NCBI GenBank assembly: GCA_963758555.1
Contig: CAVWVW010000004.1
Location: forward strand, 1 to 64,000
Length of the DNA stretch: 64,000 bases
Reading direction: 5' to 3'
From: CAIUMH01 sp963758555
GTDB lineage: Bacteria; Actinomycetota; Acidimicrobiia; Acidimicrobiales; RAAP-2
Part shown: positions 16,017-26,722 of the stretch, in pieces
How the letters are laid out: every line of letters begins with the position of its first letter
Position numbering within the stretch: position 1 is the first letter of the stretch
Program-made: the position numbers and the translations under genes
Notes under the pieces: model-generated
Databases searched by the model: none
What the model was told of the DNA's origin: nothing
The model's input: only the letters and a program-made list of their open reading frames with translations

Positions 16017-16565
16017 CTAGAGCGAGGGCGTGTTCACGACGTAGGTGCTGGCGATCTTGTCGTGGAGGGTCTGGTTCTCCTTGTCCCACAGCGGCCAGAG
16101 CAGATCGAGGAGGAGGGGGATGAAGATGATGAGGCTGGCTGCGGAGAAGACGAACCACGCAGCACAGCGACCTGCGGCTCGTCCCGAGGTGACGTTCTGA
16201 CCGGACGCCGAGTCGACGCAGCGGACGCGTACCGCTTTCATGCCGAGCGTCTGGCTCCCTGCGTAGGTGAGCATCAGCCAGACGTAGATCACCGAGACGA
16301 CGGTGGGGATGGCACCGACGACGAAGAGCGTCGTGTTCGAGTGGCTGCCTGAGCCCAGTGCCACTCGAGCGACAAAGAAGCAGGGCAAGAAGATGATGAG
16401 GAAGTCGAGCAGGTAGCCAGCGAGACGCTTGCCGAACGTGGCGAGGTCAGCCGTCGACTGCGCAGCGGGCTCTCGTGTCTCCGCAAAGGGTGGGGCGTGC
16501 GGGATGAAGGCGTGCTGCTCGTCGGGAGGAGTGCTCTCATCGGGTGGGTTGAGTTCGTCAGGCAT
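16017..16565 (-). CDS. RDD family membrane protein
   Basis: A 182-residue RDD protein. About 38 polar, Pro/Glu-rich residues precede FGKRLAGYLLDFLIIFLPCF, the first helix. It then has SQTLGMKAVRVRCVD and LLDLLWPLWDKENQTLHDKI at the end, almost the same closing motif as the adjacent paralogue. I chose ATG 16565 because TGAGGAGC lies directly upstream; an in-frame start at 16586 has no ribosome site. The two genes probably arose by tandem duplication. The role is unknown, and membrane transport or stress is only a family-level guess. Confidence 0.77.
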   Translation of the reverse strand: MPDELNPPDESTPPDEQHAFIPHAPPFAETREPAAQSTADLATFGKRLAGYLLDFLIIFLPCFFVARVALGSGSHSNTTLFVVGAIPTVVSVIYVWLMLTYAGSQTLGMKAVRVRCVDSASGQNVTSGRAAGRCAAWFVFSAASLIIFIPLLLDLLWPLWDKENQTLHDKIASTYVVNTPSL

Positions 16566-16613
16566 CGCTGTGCTCCTCAGCGTCATCGAGATCGTCGAAG
16601 CCTACAAAGCCCG

Positions 16614-17234
16614 TCATGGCTGCAGTCGCTGGCGCGACCAGCTGCCGTCGGGACACCGGGAGTAGGCCACGCGGTCGTGCAGGCGATCATCTTGGCGCTG
16701 CCAGAACTCGAAGCGGCGCGGGACCACCCGATAGCCCCCCCAGTGAGCTGGTCGAGGCACGGTCGTACCCTGGAATTGAGCGGTGACCTTGTCGACCTTG
16801 GCGGCGAGCTCGGTGCGGCTGACGATCGGTTGGCTCTGTGCCGAGCTCTGTGCGCTGATCTGGCGTGACCGGGGTCGAGCGGCAAAGTAGCGGTCTGAGT
16901 CCTCGGCGCTGACGCGCTCGACGTCGCCCTCGATGCGGATCTGGCGACCGAGCGCCTCGACGTACCAGAGCAGCGCGGCCTTCGGGTGAGCAGCCAGCTG
17001 TGAGCCCTTGTCGCTCTCGTAGTTCGTGAAGAAGCAGAAGCCCCGCTCGTCTCGCTCTCGGAGGAGCACCATGCGCGCATGGGGCTGACCGTCGTCGTCG
17101 GTGGTGGCCACGCAGATCGCCTCGGGCTCCTCCATCACCGCCGCGCCCTCCTGCCACCAGGCCTCGAACGCCTCGAAGGGATCCGGGTCGAGGTCGTCGA
17201 CCTCCAACGGGGGCCAGGTCGGTTGGTCGCTCAT
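16614..17234 (-). CDS. pdxH: Pyridoxamine 5'-phosphate oxidase
   Basis: PdxH oxidises pyridoxine or pyridoxamine 5'-phosphate to pyridoxal 5'-phosphate with FMN and oxygen. The 206-residue protein has the split-barrel FMN fold with ICVATTDDDGQPHARMVLLR, FCFFTNYESDKGSQL and ALLWYVEALGRQIRIEG. The family C-terminus follows as HWGGYRVVPRRFEFWQ and RLHDRVAYSR. Its ATG overlaps the tsaD stop (ATGA). In this overlapping array it is the last gene; the PLP made could serve the nearby alanine racemase, although that link is only contextual. Confidence 0.93.
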   Translation of the reverse strand: MSDQPTWPPLEVDDLDPDPFEAFEAWWQEGAAVMEEPEAICVATTDDDGQPHARMVLLRERDERGFCFFTNYESDKGSQLAAHPKAALLWYVEALGRQIRIEGDVERVSAEDSDRYFAARPRSRQISAQSSAQSQPIVSRTELAAKVDKVTAQFQGTTVPRPAHWGGYRVVPRRFEFWQRQDDRLHDRVAYSRCPDGSWSRQRLQP

Positions 17235-18250
17235 CTCGCGCCCTCGAGGTCGAGCGCCAAGGAGGGCTTGGCCCCGAGCGAGAGGGTCGAGAGGTCGCCT
17301 GAGCGCAGGCGATGCCAGCCTGCCGCGGCGATCATCGCCGCGTTGTCAGTGCACATCGCTCGCGAGGGAAGAGCGCAGCGGACGCCCGCCCTCTCTGCGG
17401 CGTCCTGGGCGGCCGCACGCAGGGCCGAGTTGGCAGCCACGCCCCCTCCGAGGACCAGTGCTCTGGCGTCGAAGGCCTCGACGGCTCTCATCGCCTTGGT
17501 CACGAGCACGTCGACGACGGCCGCCTGGAAGGAGGCCGCCACGTCGGGCGCCTCCCATGCCGGCGTGCGCTGCACGTAGCGGACCACCGCTGTCTTGAGC
17601 CCAGAGAAGGAGAAGTCGAGCCCCTCGTGGGCCATCGCTCGCGGGAAGCGGATCGCGCTCGGATCACCTGCCTGTGCCAGCTGATCGATGGCCGGTCCCC
17701 CTGGGTAGCCGAGGCCGAGGTAGCGCGCCACCTTGTCGTAGGCCTCCCCCGCCGCGTCATCGATGGTCGAGCCCAGCAGCTGGTAGCGGCCGGGACCGTC
17801 GACGCCGATGAGCATCGTGTGGCCCCCTGAGACCAGGAGCGTCACGTGAGGGTGCTCCACCGGCTCGGCTTCCAGCTGGGCGGCGAAGAGGTGCCCTTCG
17901 AGGTGGTTGATCCCGATGAGGGGCACGCCCCACGTGGCGGCCATCGCCTTGGCCCCAGAGAGCCCGACCAGGAGTGAGCCCACGAGCCCCGGACCGCAGG
18001 TGACGGCCACAGCGGCGACGTCGGGCTCGGTGGCGCTGCGCCCTGCCGCGACCAAGGCCTCGGTGACCACCGGCTCGAGCAGCTCGACGTGGGCTCGACC
18101 CGCGATCTCGGGGACCACGCCCCCGAAGCGAGCGTGGAGATCGATCTGGCTGGAGACGACGGAGGCCAGCACCCCGTAGCGCTCAGTCACCACTGCCGCT
18201 GCCGTCTCGTCGCAGCTGGTCTCGATGGCCAAGATCGCGGGCTCGCTCAC
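17231..18250 (-). CDS. tsaD: tRNA N6-threonylcarbamoyladenosine transferase TsaD
   Basis: TsaD moves the threonylcarbamoyl group from TC-AMP to A37 of ANN-decoding tRNAs, in complex with TsaB and TsaE. The 339-residue ASKHA-fold protein starts (M)SEPAILAIETSCDETAAAV and has the metal ligands in HLEGH (His116, His120). It also has LVSGGHTMLIGV, the FSFSGLKTAV region and GGGVAANSALR. I chose GTG 18250 because it overlaps the rimI TGA as GTGA; the frame is open further upstream (to 18670), but that part is antisense-like shadow inside rimI. TsaB, TsaE and RimI are all encoded just upstream. Confidence 0.96.
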   Translation of the reverse strand: MSEPAILAIETSCDETAAAVVTERYGVLASVVSSQIDLHARFGGVVPEIAGRAHVELLEPVVTEALVAAGRSATEPDVAAVAVTCGPGLVGSLLVGLSGAKAMAATWGVPLIGINHLEGHLFAAQLEAEPVEHPHVTLLVSGGHTMLIGVDGPGRYQLLGSTIDDAAGEAYDKVARYLGLGYPGGPAIDQLAQAGDPSAIRFPRAMAHEGLDFSFSGLKTAVVRYVQRTPAWEAPDVAASFQAAVVDVLVTKAMRAVEAFDARALVLGGGVAANSALRAAAQDAAERAGVRCALPSRAMCTDNAAMIAAAGWHRLRSGDLSTLSLGAKPSLALDLEGAR

Positions 18251-18750
18251 CGTGGTGATCCTAGAGACGCGACGATCGTCGCTCGCCGTGCGAGCTCCTC
18301 GTCGCCGTCGAGGTCTCGGGCCCACATGATCAGGGCGTTCTCGCCGTTGGCGTAGTAGCGCTTGCGCACACCCACGGGTGCGAGCCCAAAGCGCCGGTAG
18401 AGCGCTTGAGCGTGGTCGTTCGACGCCGCCACCTCCAAGGTGAGATGCCTCGCTCCTCGAGCCAGGGAGGCGTCGATGCCATCGAGGAGGAGTCGAGTCG
18501 CCACGTGCTGTCGACGGAAGCCCGGCGTCGTTGCCAACGTGGTCACGTGGATCTCGTCGTCCACGTAGAGCAGGCCGAGGTACCCCGCGATGACCTCGTC
18601 GACCACGGCCTTGGTGTAGCGCCGAGTCCTTCCCATCTCGATCTCGCCTCGCAGCAGATCTCGGGACCACGGCTCAGGGAACGATGCCTCTTCGATCGAC
18701 AAGAGCGCGTCGAGATCCTCGGTGGTGACCAGCTCGATCTCGAGGCTCAT
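18247..18750 (-). CDS. rimI: Ribosomal protein S18 N-alanyl acetyltransferase-like GNAT protein
   Basis: The 167-residue GNAT-fold protein sits between tsaB and tsaD, the classical place of rimI. It opens with DALLSIEEASFPEPWSRD and has the IHVTTLATTPGFRRQHVATR acetyl-CoA loop (about 68-87). ALYRRFGLAPVGVRKRYYAN carries the substrate-side tyrosines. In the pyrophosphate loop the usual RRxG is RRQH, so the conserved Gly is His82; activity may still be retained. It overlaps tsaD by GTGA and tsaB by ATGA. The target S18 is inferred from synteny. Confidence 0.87.
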   Translation of the reverse strand: MSLEIELVTTEDLDALLSIEEASFPEPWSRDLLRGEIEMGRTRRYTKAVVDEVIAGYLGLLYVDDEIHVTTLATTPGFRRQHVATRLLLDGIDASLARGARHLTLEVAASNDHAQALYRRFGLAPVGVRKRYYANGENALIMWARDLDGDEELARRATIVASLGSPR

Positions 18751-19457
18751 CGCGCTCGTCCGCTCGGAGCGGTCTTGAAGTTGGCGACCGCATCAGGATC
18801 TCTGAGGTAGACGGGGAAGACCGCGCCTGGCTCACGACCCACGAGCTGGCGCTGGCGAGCCAGCGCGCAGGCGACCCCAGGTGAGGGAAGGCGAACGTCG
18901 TTGAGCAGCGTCACGCCCTCAAGGTCCTCGATCACCTCGCGGTAGCGAAGCGCCCCGTCGCCGAGGACCGTGAGCCCGCCCGATGGCTGCGCTCGGCTCT
19001 CGAGCATCACCGCGAGCACATCGGGGTGCATCACGCAGGCGTCGGAGCGCTCCTCGAGCTCTCCTCCGACACGCACGAAGCGCTGGGCGAAGACCTCACC
19101 ACGACGCGCGTCGATCACGCTGACGACCTCTGCGGCGTGGTCTGCCGCCGGATCATGGGCCATGATCTCGAGGCTCGAGAGCCCGACGACCGAGATCCCG
19201 GCCGCCATGGCCAAGCTCCGAGCGGTCGAGACCCCGACCCGGAGCCCCGTGAAGAGACCGGGTCCGAGGTCGACGACGATCAGATCCAGCTCTCCGAAGG
19301 TCGCCCCGGCGCCCTCGAGGAGCTCGAGCGCGCCACCAAGGAGGGTCTCGGTGTGCTCGCGGTTCGTGGTCGTGACGAGCTCGCCGACGAGCTGCCCGTC
19401 GATCTCAAGCGCCACTGCCCCCGATGCCGTGGCCGTCTCCAGACCCAGGACGATCAC
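18747..19457 (-). CDS. tsaB: tRNA threonylcarbamoyladenosine biosynthesis protein TsaB
   Basis: TsaB is the non-catalytic partner that dimerises with TsaD in t6A synthesis. The protein of about 236 residues has the ASKHA start VIVLGLETATASGAVALEI and the motif DLGPGLFTGLRVGVSTARSLA. It also has SVIDARRGEVFAQRF, after which the C-terminal half degenerates as usual for the family. I prefer GTG 19457, which overlaps the tsaE TGA as GTGA and gives the normal family start; an in-frame GTG at 19469 would add four residues. The downstream stop overlaps rimI. Confidence 0.93.
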   Translation of the reverse strand: MIVLGLETATASGAVALEIDGQLVGELVTTTNREHTETLLGGALELLEGAGATFGELDLIVVDLGPGLFTGLRVGVSTARSLAMAAGISVVGLSSLEIMAHDPAADHAAEVVSVIDARRGEVFAQRFVRVGGELEERSDACVMHPDVLAVMLESRAQPSGGLTVLGDGALRYREVIEDLEGVTLLNDVRLPSPGVACALARQRQLVGREPGAVFPVYLRDPDAVANFKTAPSGRAR

Positions 19458-19945
19458 CGCTGACTCCACGGCTGGAGCGAGCGTTCGAGCAGCGAAGGCT
19501 CCAGCGGACCGGGCGCGATGAGGAAGCGGCGGTCGTCATCGCCCACGCCCATGGAGATCGCCACGTCGACCCGACGTGGTCCAAGGACGTCGGGGGCGAT
19601 GTCTCCCCACTCGACGGCAGCGACCGCCGCGTCTTCGACGAGCTCGGCGATCGCAAGGTCATCAGCCTCGATGCCCGAGCCGACGCGGTAGAGGTCGGCG
19701 TGCAAGAAGACCTCGATCCCTCGCTCACCGTTCGTCTCGTAGCTGGCCATCATCGTGAACGTCGGGCTGGTGACCCGCTCGCTGACGCCGAGGCCCTTCG
19801 CCACGCCCTGCGCCAGGGCCGTCTTGCCGGAGCCCAGCTCGCCTCGGAGCACGAGCACGGTGCCGGGGACGAGCACCTGAGCCAAGGCGGCTCCAAGCTC
19901 ATGGGTGGCGTCGATCGAGCTCGTGACGAAGCTCAGCTCGGTCAT
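19454..19945 (-). CDS. tsaE: tRNA threonylcarbamoyladenosine biosynthesis ATPase TsaE
   Basis: TsaE is a small P-loop ATPase that drives the TsaB-TsaD cycle in t6A formation. The 163-residue protein has Walker A RGELGSGKTALAQGVAKGLG (about 42-61), the conserved VTSPTFTMMASYE, and LHADLYRVGSG followed by AVEWGDIAPDVLG. ATG 19945 overlaps the UDG stop as ATGA. The C-terminus overlaps tsaB. Confidence 0.95.
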   Translation of the reverse strand: MTELSFVTSSIDATHELGAALAQVLVPGTVLVLRGELGSGKTALAQGVAKGLGVSERVTSPTFTMMASYETNGERGIEVFLHADLYRVGSGIEADDLAIAELVEDAAVAAVEWGDIAPDVLGPRRVDVAISMGVGDDDRRFLIAPGPLEPSLLERSLQPWSQR

Positions 19946-20508
19946 GAGGGCTCGCTCACGAGACGTGCCGCTCGACGCAGATCTGCTCGGATCTGATCGA
20001 CGACCTTCGTCCCGCCCCGAAGGCCCGCGGCCGGGTGGAAGGTGGGCACCACTGCTCGGCCCGTCCCGGGCTCGCGGTGAACCTTGCCTCGGAGCGCGGA
20101 GATGGGCTCGGTCGTGCGGAGCATCGCCCTGGTGGCCGTGTTGCCGAGCGAGATGACGACGACCGGATCGATCTCGGCCAGCTGCTGATCGAGGTAGCCC
20201 CGGCAGGTGATGATCTCCCCCGCACGTGGCGTTCGGTTCTTCGGGGGCCGGCACTTGACCACACTGGTCACGTAGAGGCTGGCGCGCGGGAGGCCCTGCT
20301 CACCCAAGAGCTCATCGAGGAGCCGGCCGGATCGACCGACGAACGGCACGCCGGTCAGATCCTCGTTCGCCCCCGGCGCCTCGCCGACCACCATGACCTT
20401 GGCTCGCTCCGGACCTGAGCCGAACACGACGCGGTTCCGGGTGGCCGCTAGCCCACAGGCCACACACGTGCTGGCCTGTGCGCCGAGGAGCTCAAGAGCC
20501 GTCGCCAT
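19942..20508 (-). CDS. Type-4 uracil-DNA glycosylase (iron-sulfur)
   Basis: This 188-residue protein removes uracil from DNA to start base-excision repair. It has the type-4 active-site motif GEAPGANED at 42-50 and the second motif FHPAA with His158. Four cysteines (15, 18, 86 and 102) are placed as in family-4 enzymes to hold a 4Fe-4S cluster (CVACG, VVKCRPP, ITCRGYL). The start ATG 20508 lies inside the end of alr, a 17-base overlap, and its stop overlaps tsaE. Confidence 0.92.
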   Translation of the reverse strand: MATALELLGAQASTCVACGLAATRNRVVFGSGPERAKVMVVGEAPGANEDLTGVPFVGRSGRLLDELLGEQGLPRASLYVTSVVKCRPPKNRTPRAGEIITCRGYLDQQLAEIDPVVVISLGNTATRAMLRTTEPISALRGKVHREPGTGRAVVPTFHPAAGLRGGTKVVDQIRADLRRAARLVSEPS

Positions 20509-21732
20509 CGGGCCCAGCTTCCCCGCTGGGGCTCGACCAGCCCCATCGGCGGCGCTTCACCGGCTTCGCCGCGATGTTGTGAGCGAGGCCGACCGTCTTC
20601 CTCGGCAGCCGGGGACCGATGCCGCAGAGCACCTCATAGGGGATCACGCCCAGACGGGTCGCCCACTCGCCCACCGTGATCCGCTCGTTGCCTTGGGAGC
20701 CCAAGAGCACGACCTCATCGCCGAGGGCGATCTCGTCATGCCCGACGTCGACGACGATCTGGTCCATCGTCACCGACCCGGCCAGCGGATAGCGCTTGCC
20801 CCGGATGAGCACCTCTTGGCCCCCGGTGAACAGCGCCCGTGGGAACCCGTCGGCGTAGCCGATCGGCACCGTGACCACCGTGCTGTCGTGGGGCAGCGCT
20901 CGTCGACGACCGTAGGACGGCCGGGCTCCTGCCTCGAGTCGCCTGGTGGCGGCGACCGCGGCCTTGATCGTCATGGCTGGCTGCAAGCCGAGCGATCCGG
21001 CGGCCTGGGAGACCGACTCCGTGGGCAGTTCGCCGTAGAGCGCGAGTCCACAGCGGACCATCGAGTGCATCGCTCCGGGCACGGCGATGGTGCCAGCAGA
21101 GTTGGCGACGTGGAGCACGGGAGGATCGATCCCCATGGCGTGGGCCACGACGGACGGCCTCCTCGAAGCGCTCGAGCTGGAGCGCCGTGAACGCACGACT
21201 CTCCTCCGAGTCTCTCATCGGCGACGGCGAGGTGCGTCCACAAGCCCTCGATGCTCAGCTGCGACACCGCCTGAATGGCCTTGAGCAACCCGACGAGCTC
21301 ATCGGGATCCACGCCCATGCGGTGCATGCCGGTGTCGACCTTCACGTGGACCGGGATCTTGCCGCCGATCCGCTTGGCGGCCTCTTCGGCCGCTTCCACC
21401 CCCTCGAGCGTGGTCAGCGTCGGGGTCAGGACCGCCGCGATCGCCGCCGACATCACGTCGGCCGGTGGCTCCGAGAGCAAGAGGATCGGTGCGGTGATCT
21501 CTGCTTGGCGGAGCTCGACGCCCTCGTCCACGATGGCGACAGCGAGCCCATCTGCTCCGCCGCCCAAGAAGGCCTCGGCGGCGGAGACCGCGCCGTGACC
21601 GTAGGCATCAGCCTTGACCACCGCGCAGAGCGCGGCGGTCCCAAGGCGTGCCTTGATGCGTGCCGCGTTGAAGCGCAGCGCATCGAGATCGATCTCCGCC
21701 CACGCCGGCCGCGTCAGACCCTCAACCGCCAC
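20492..21732 (-). CDS. alr: Alanine racemase (two frameshifts in this sequence)
   Basis: Alr interconverts L- and D-alanine with PLP for peptidoglycan. The first segment (21732 to about 21220) holds WAEIDLDALRFNAARIK and the PLP lysine Lys40 in VVKADAYGHGA. A short middle segment in a second frame reads RDSEESRAFTALQLERFEEA. The third frame, from about 21155, gives VVAHAMGIDPPVLHVANSAG, then YGRRRALP, IGYADGFPRAL and VTMDQIVVDV. Two single-base insertions (about 21216-21222 and 21150-21165) account for the 1241-nt span. The repaired protein has about 412 residues with a slightly long basic C-terminus. Start GTG 21732 overlaps nnr by 11 bases. Confidence 0.88.
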
Positions 21733-23095
21733 GCTGCACCTCCGCGAGAACGTCTCCGATCAGCGCCGGCAGCGCCGAGGACACCAGGACGCCCGGCGAT
21801 CTCGCACCTGCGGAGCCGTGGAGGTGCGCGCCGAGGGCCGCTGCCAGGGGAGCGGCCAGGCCGAAGGCCAGCAGCGCACCGATCACACCGGCGAGGACGT
21901 CACCAGTCCCTGCTGTGGCGAGCGCCTGGGTGCCTGCCGTGACGAAGAGGACCGCGGGATGCTGGCGGCTGGGGCTCAGCACCAGCGTCGTCGGACCCTT
22001 CGAGAGCACCGTGACCCCTGTCGCCTCCACCAGCGCGGCCAGCTGGGCCACCCGATCGATCGAGATGGGCTCGCCCAGCAGGCGAGCGAGCTCGCCGTCA
22101 TGGGGCGTGATCACAATCGGCGCGGGCTGCGCTGAGACCAGGAAGGCCAGCTCGTCGACGCCGCCGACAGCGGCGAGGCCGTCGGCATCGAGCACGACCG
22201 GCGTGGAGCGCTGCGCCACGATGCTCCGCACGGCATCGGCCACCTCTGGTTCGCGCCCGAGCCCCGGTCCAATCACCACGGCACCTGCTCGTGAGGCGTC
22301 GGCGAGCACGGCGGCGGCCAGCTCGGCAACGTCTGTCGGTCGGATGACGATCTCCAAGGGGATCCTGCTCGTCTCTCCGGGAGAGACCAGGTGCACCATG
22401 CCCGCTCCCGCGTGCATCGCTCCGAGGCACGAGAGCGCGGCCGCTCCCTCCATGCCAGGAGACCCAGCCATCACGACCACAGCGTTCGACCACTTGTGGT
22501 CGGTTCGAGATCGCTCGGGGATCAAAGAGAGATCAGCGTCTTCGATCAACGCCATCGAGTGGGGGCTCGGCTCGATGCCGATGTCAGCGACGTGCAGCGC
22601 TCCTGCGAGCTCGGGGCCATGGCCAAGGAGGAGCCCTGCCTTCAGGGCGCCCATCGTGACGGTGGCCGTGGCCCGCAAGGGCCGGCCCACCTCGGCACCT
22701 GTGTCGCCGTTGAGGCCCGATGGGAGATCGACGGCAAGGATGGGTGTCCGCTCAGGCGGCACCGGCGCCTCGTAGGGGCGAGTCAGGCCGGTGCCGAACG
22801 CCGCGTCGATGAGCAGGTCCAGCCCGCCGAGCTCGCTGGCGTCAGCGTCGGGTGCGAGCACCGTCACCGTGGCGCCGCGGGCCTCGAGCGCTCGAGCCGC
22901 GACGCGCCCGTCCTCTCCGTTCGAGCCTTGGCCAGCGAGGATGGCGATCCGCTTGCCAGAGGCCCCTTCGAGCATGGTGATCGCTTGGTGGGCCACTGCG
23001 TAGCCGGCCCGCCGGACAAGCTCGCCGAAGCCCACGTCCTTGACCGCCTTGTCATCGAACGCCCGCATCTCGTCGAGGCTGACGACGGGCTTCAC
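21722..23095 (-). CDS. nnr: Bifunctional NAD(P)H-hydrate repair enzyme (epimerase/dehydratase)
   Basis: Nnr repairs hydrated NADH/NADPH. The N-terminal YjeF domain (about 1-200) epimerises R- to S-NADHX and holds LAGQGSNGEDGRVAARALEA and AVDLPSGLNGDTG. The C-terminal ribokinase-like domain (about 205-450) is the ADP/ATP-dependent dehydratase with VVVMAGSPGMEGAAALS, VIGPGLGREPEV, VLDADGL, ITPHDGELARLL and the catalytic ATAGTGDVLAGVIGALLA. At 457 residues it is slightly shorter than most. Its start at 23095 overlaps the acpS stop as ATGA; alr follows. Confidence 0.95.
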   Translation of the reverse strand: MKPVVSLDEMRAFDDKAVKDVGFGELVRRAGYAVAHQAITMLEGASGKRIAILAGQGSNGEDGRVAARALEARGATVTVLAPDADASELGGLDLLIDAAFGTGLTRPYEAPVPPERTPILAVDLPSGLNGDTGAEVGRPLRATATVTMGALKAGLLLGHGPELAGALHVADIGIEPSPHSMALIEDADLSLIPERSRTDHKWSNAVVVMAGSPGMEGAAALSCLGAMHAGAGMVHLVSPGETSRIPLEIVIRPTDVAELAAAVLADASRAGAVVIGPGLGREPEVADAVRSIVAQRSTPVVLDADGLAAVGGVDELAFLVSAQPAPIVITPHDGELARLLGEPISIDRVAQLAALVEATGVTVLSKGPTTLVLSPSRQHPAVLFVTAGTQALATAGTGDVLAGVIGALLAFGLAAPLAAALGAHLHGSAGARSPGVLVSSALPALIGDVLAEVQRGG

Positions 23096-23495
23096 GAGCG
23101 GTCCCGGCTGGCGACAGCGAAGGCGATGGCCAGCCCAGCATCGTGGCTCATCGAGAGCGAGATCCCTGCCGTGCCGAGCAGCGCTGCTCGTTGCTTTGCT
23201 CGACCGTGCAGCACCACCGTGGGAGCTTGGCCACGACCGCCGAGCACCTCGATGTCGGCGAAGTCCACCTCACCGAGGCCCACGCCCAGCGCCTTCATCA
23301 CGGCTTCCTTCGCTGCGAAGCGCCCCGCCATGGATCGATGCGATGCCTCGCTCGAGCTCCCGCGCGCGATGACGGTGCGCTCGTCGGTGGTGAAGAGCCT
23401 CTCGAGGATGCCGGGCTGGCGCTCGACCGAGCCGGCGACCCGCTCGATGGAGATGACGTCGACGCCCACGCCGACGACCGATGCTCGGTCCGCCG

Positions 23496-23499
<4 letters not shown>
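23092..23499 (-). CDS. acpS: Holo-[acyl-carrier-protein] synthase
   Basis: AcpS transfers 4'-phosphopantetheine from CoA to acyl carrier protein. The 135-residue protein has VGVDVISIERV with the metal ligand Asp14 and RFAAKEAVMKALG with Lys64/Glu65. SLSMSHDAGLAIAFAVA is the C-terminal motif. GTG 23499 overlaps the glmS TGA as GTGA. An in-frame start a few codons later would also fit, as the family usually starts close to the VGVD motif. Confidence 0.93.
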
Positions 23500-25338
<1,839 letters not shown>

Positions 25339-25363
25339 GGCCCACCAGGTTACCGGGCCTCAG

Positions 25364-26719
25364 TCAGCGAACCGATCCACCGAGCTCAGCCAAGATCACC
25401 TCGACGAGCTGGCTCGTGATCCGATCCGCCGTGGGCTCGTCAGCTGCTTCGACCATGACGCGCACCACCGGCTCGGTTCCTGAGAGCCTGACCAAGATCC
25501 GACCGTCCTCGCCGAGCGCCGCCTCAGCCTCGACGACGGCTTTGGCGATCCGCTCGGATTCCACGTAGCCGTCGAGATCCTGCACCTCGACGGCGACGAG
25601 TCGCTGCGGAAAGAGGGTGAGAACTCCCTGGGCGAGGGCGGCCAAGGGCTGCCCGGCTCGGATCATGAGGTCTGCCAGCAAGATGCCGGTGAGCAGGCCA
25701 TCACCCGTCGTCGCCCAGTCGCGGAAGATCACGTGGCCAGACTGCTCGCCACCGAGGCTGAGCGACGCAGCGTCGAGAGCCAAGAGGACGTGGCGATCGC
25801 CGACGGGGACGGTCTGCACGCTCACCCCCGCCTCTGCCATGGCGCGATGAAACCCGAGGTTGGACATGACCGTCACGACGACGGTGTTCGCCGCCAGGCG
25901 CTCCTGGCGTCGGAGATCGCGTGCGAACAGGGCGATCAGCACGTCGCCGTCGAGGACAGCACCGGTGTGATCCACCGCCACCAGGCGATCCGCATCGCCA
26001 TCAAGGGCCAGCCCGAGGTCCGCTCGATGCTCGAGGACCGCCTGGGCGAGCGCTTCGGGGTGCGTTGAGCCCACGTGCTCGTTGATGTTGGTCCCCGTCG
26101 GATCATCGGCGATGACCTCGACCACCGCTCCGAGCCCCTCGAGCACCTCGGCGGCCACCGGTGCGGCTGCACCGTGGGCGCAGTCGACGACGATCCTGAG
26201 ACCCTGGAGGGCACGAGGCCCGACCGCGCTCAAGAGGTGTTCGACGTAGGCGCTCTTGAGCTCAGGCTCGGCGAGGATCTCACCCACGCCTTCGGCGGTC
26301 GGTCGAAGGATGCCGTGAGGATCGGCGAGCAGCGCGTGGAGCTCGACTTCGATCGCGGCCTCTACGTCTTCGGCCAGCTTGGTGCCGCCGGGACCGAGCA
26401 CCTTGATGCCGTTGTCGGGGAAGGGGTTGTGCGACGCAGAGACCACCGCCCCGGGGAGGCCTCGGGTCGCGCAGAGCGACGCCACGGCCGGTGTGGGGAG
26501 CACGCCCACGTCGATGACGTCGACGCCTTCAGAGACGAAGCCTGCAGCGAGGGCTGCCGACAGCATGGGGCCGGAGCGGCGGGTGTCCCGGCCGATGATG
26601 ACGGCCGGGCTCTTGAGCACCCTGGCCGCCGCTCGCCCGAGGGCAAGAGCGATCTCAGGCGTGAGCGCATCGTTGGCTAGCCCGCGGACCCCATCGGTCC
26701 CAAAGCGAGCAAGGGCCAT
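25364..26719 (-). CDS. glmM: Phosphoglucosamine mutase
   Basis: GlmM converts glucosamine 6-phosphate to the 1-phosphate on the way to UDP-GlcNAc, directly after GlmS in the pathway and in the operon. The 451-residue protein opens RFGTDGVRGLAN and has the phosphoserine loop SASHNP (active Ser96) and the metal loop LALDGDADR. The sugar-binding GGEQSGH and the phosphate-binding RLSGTEPVVRVMVE are present. It starts three bases after the rpsI stop, so cell-wall precursor and ribosome genes share this transcript. Confidence 0.96.
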   Translation of the reverse strand: MALARFGTDGVRGLANDALTPEIALALGRAAARVLKSPAVIIGRDTRRSGPMLSAALAAGFVSEGVDVIDVGVLPTPAVASLCATRGLPGAVVSASHNPFPDNGIKVLGPGGTKLAEDVEAAIEVELHALLADPHGILRPTAEGVGEILAEPELKSAYVEHLLSAVGPRALQGLRIVVDCAHGAAAPVAAEVLEGLGAVVEVIADDPTGTNINEHVGSTHPEALAQAVLEHRADLGLALDGDADRLVAVDHTGAVLDGDVLIALFARDLRRQERLAANTVVVTVMSNLGFHRAMAEAGVSVQTVPVGDRHVLLALDAASLSLGGEQSGHVIFRDWATTGDGLLTGILLADLMIRAGQPLAALAQGVLTLFPQRLVAVEVQDLDGYVESERIAKAVVEAEAALGEDGRILVRLSGTEPVVRVMVEAADEPTADRITSQLVEVILAELGGSVR

Positions 26720-26722
26720 CGC

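Noticed and set aside
17231..18670. Extended 479-residue form of TsaD
   Set aside because: The extra N-terminal part lies in rimI in another frame and lacks homology; GTG 18250 with GTGA overlap gives the family start.
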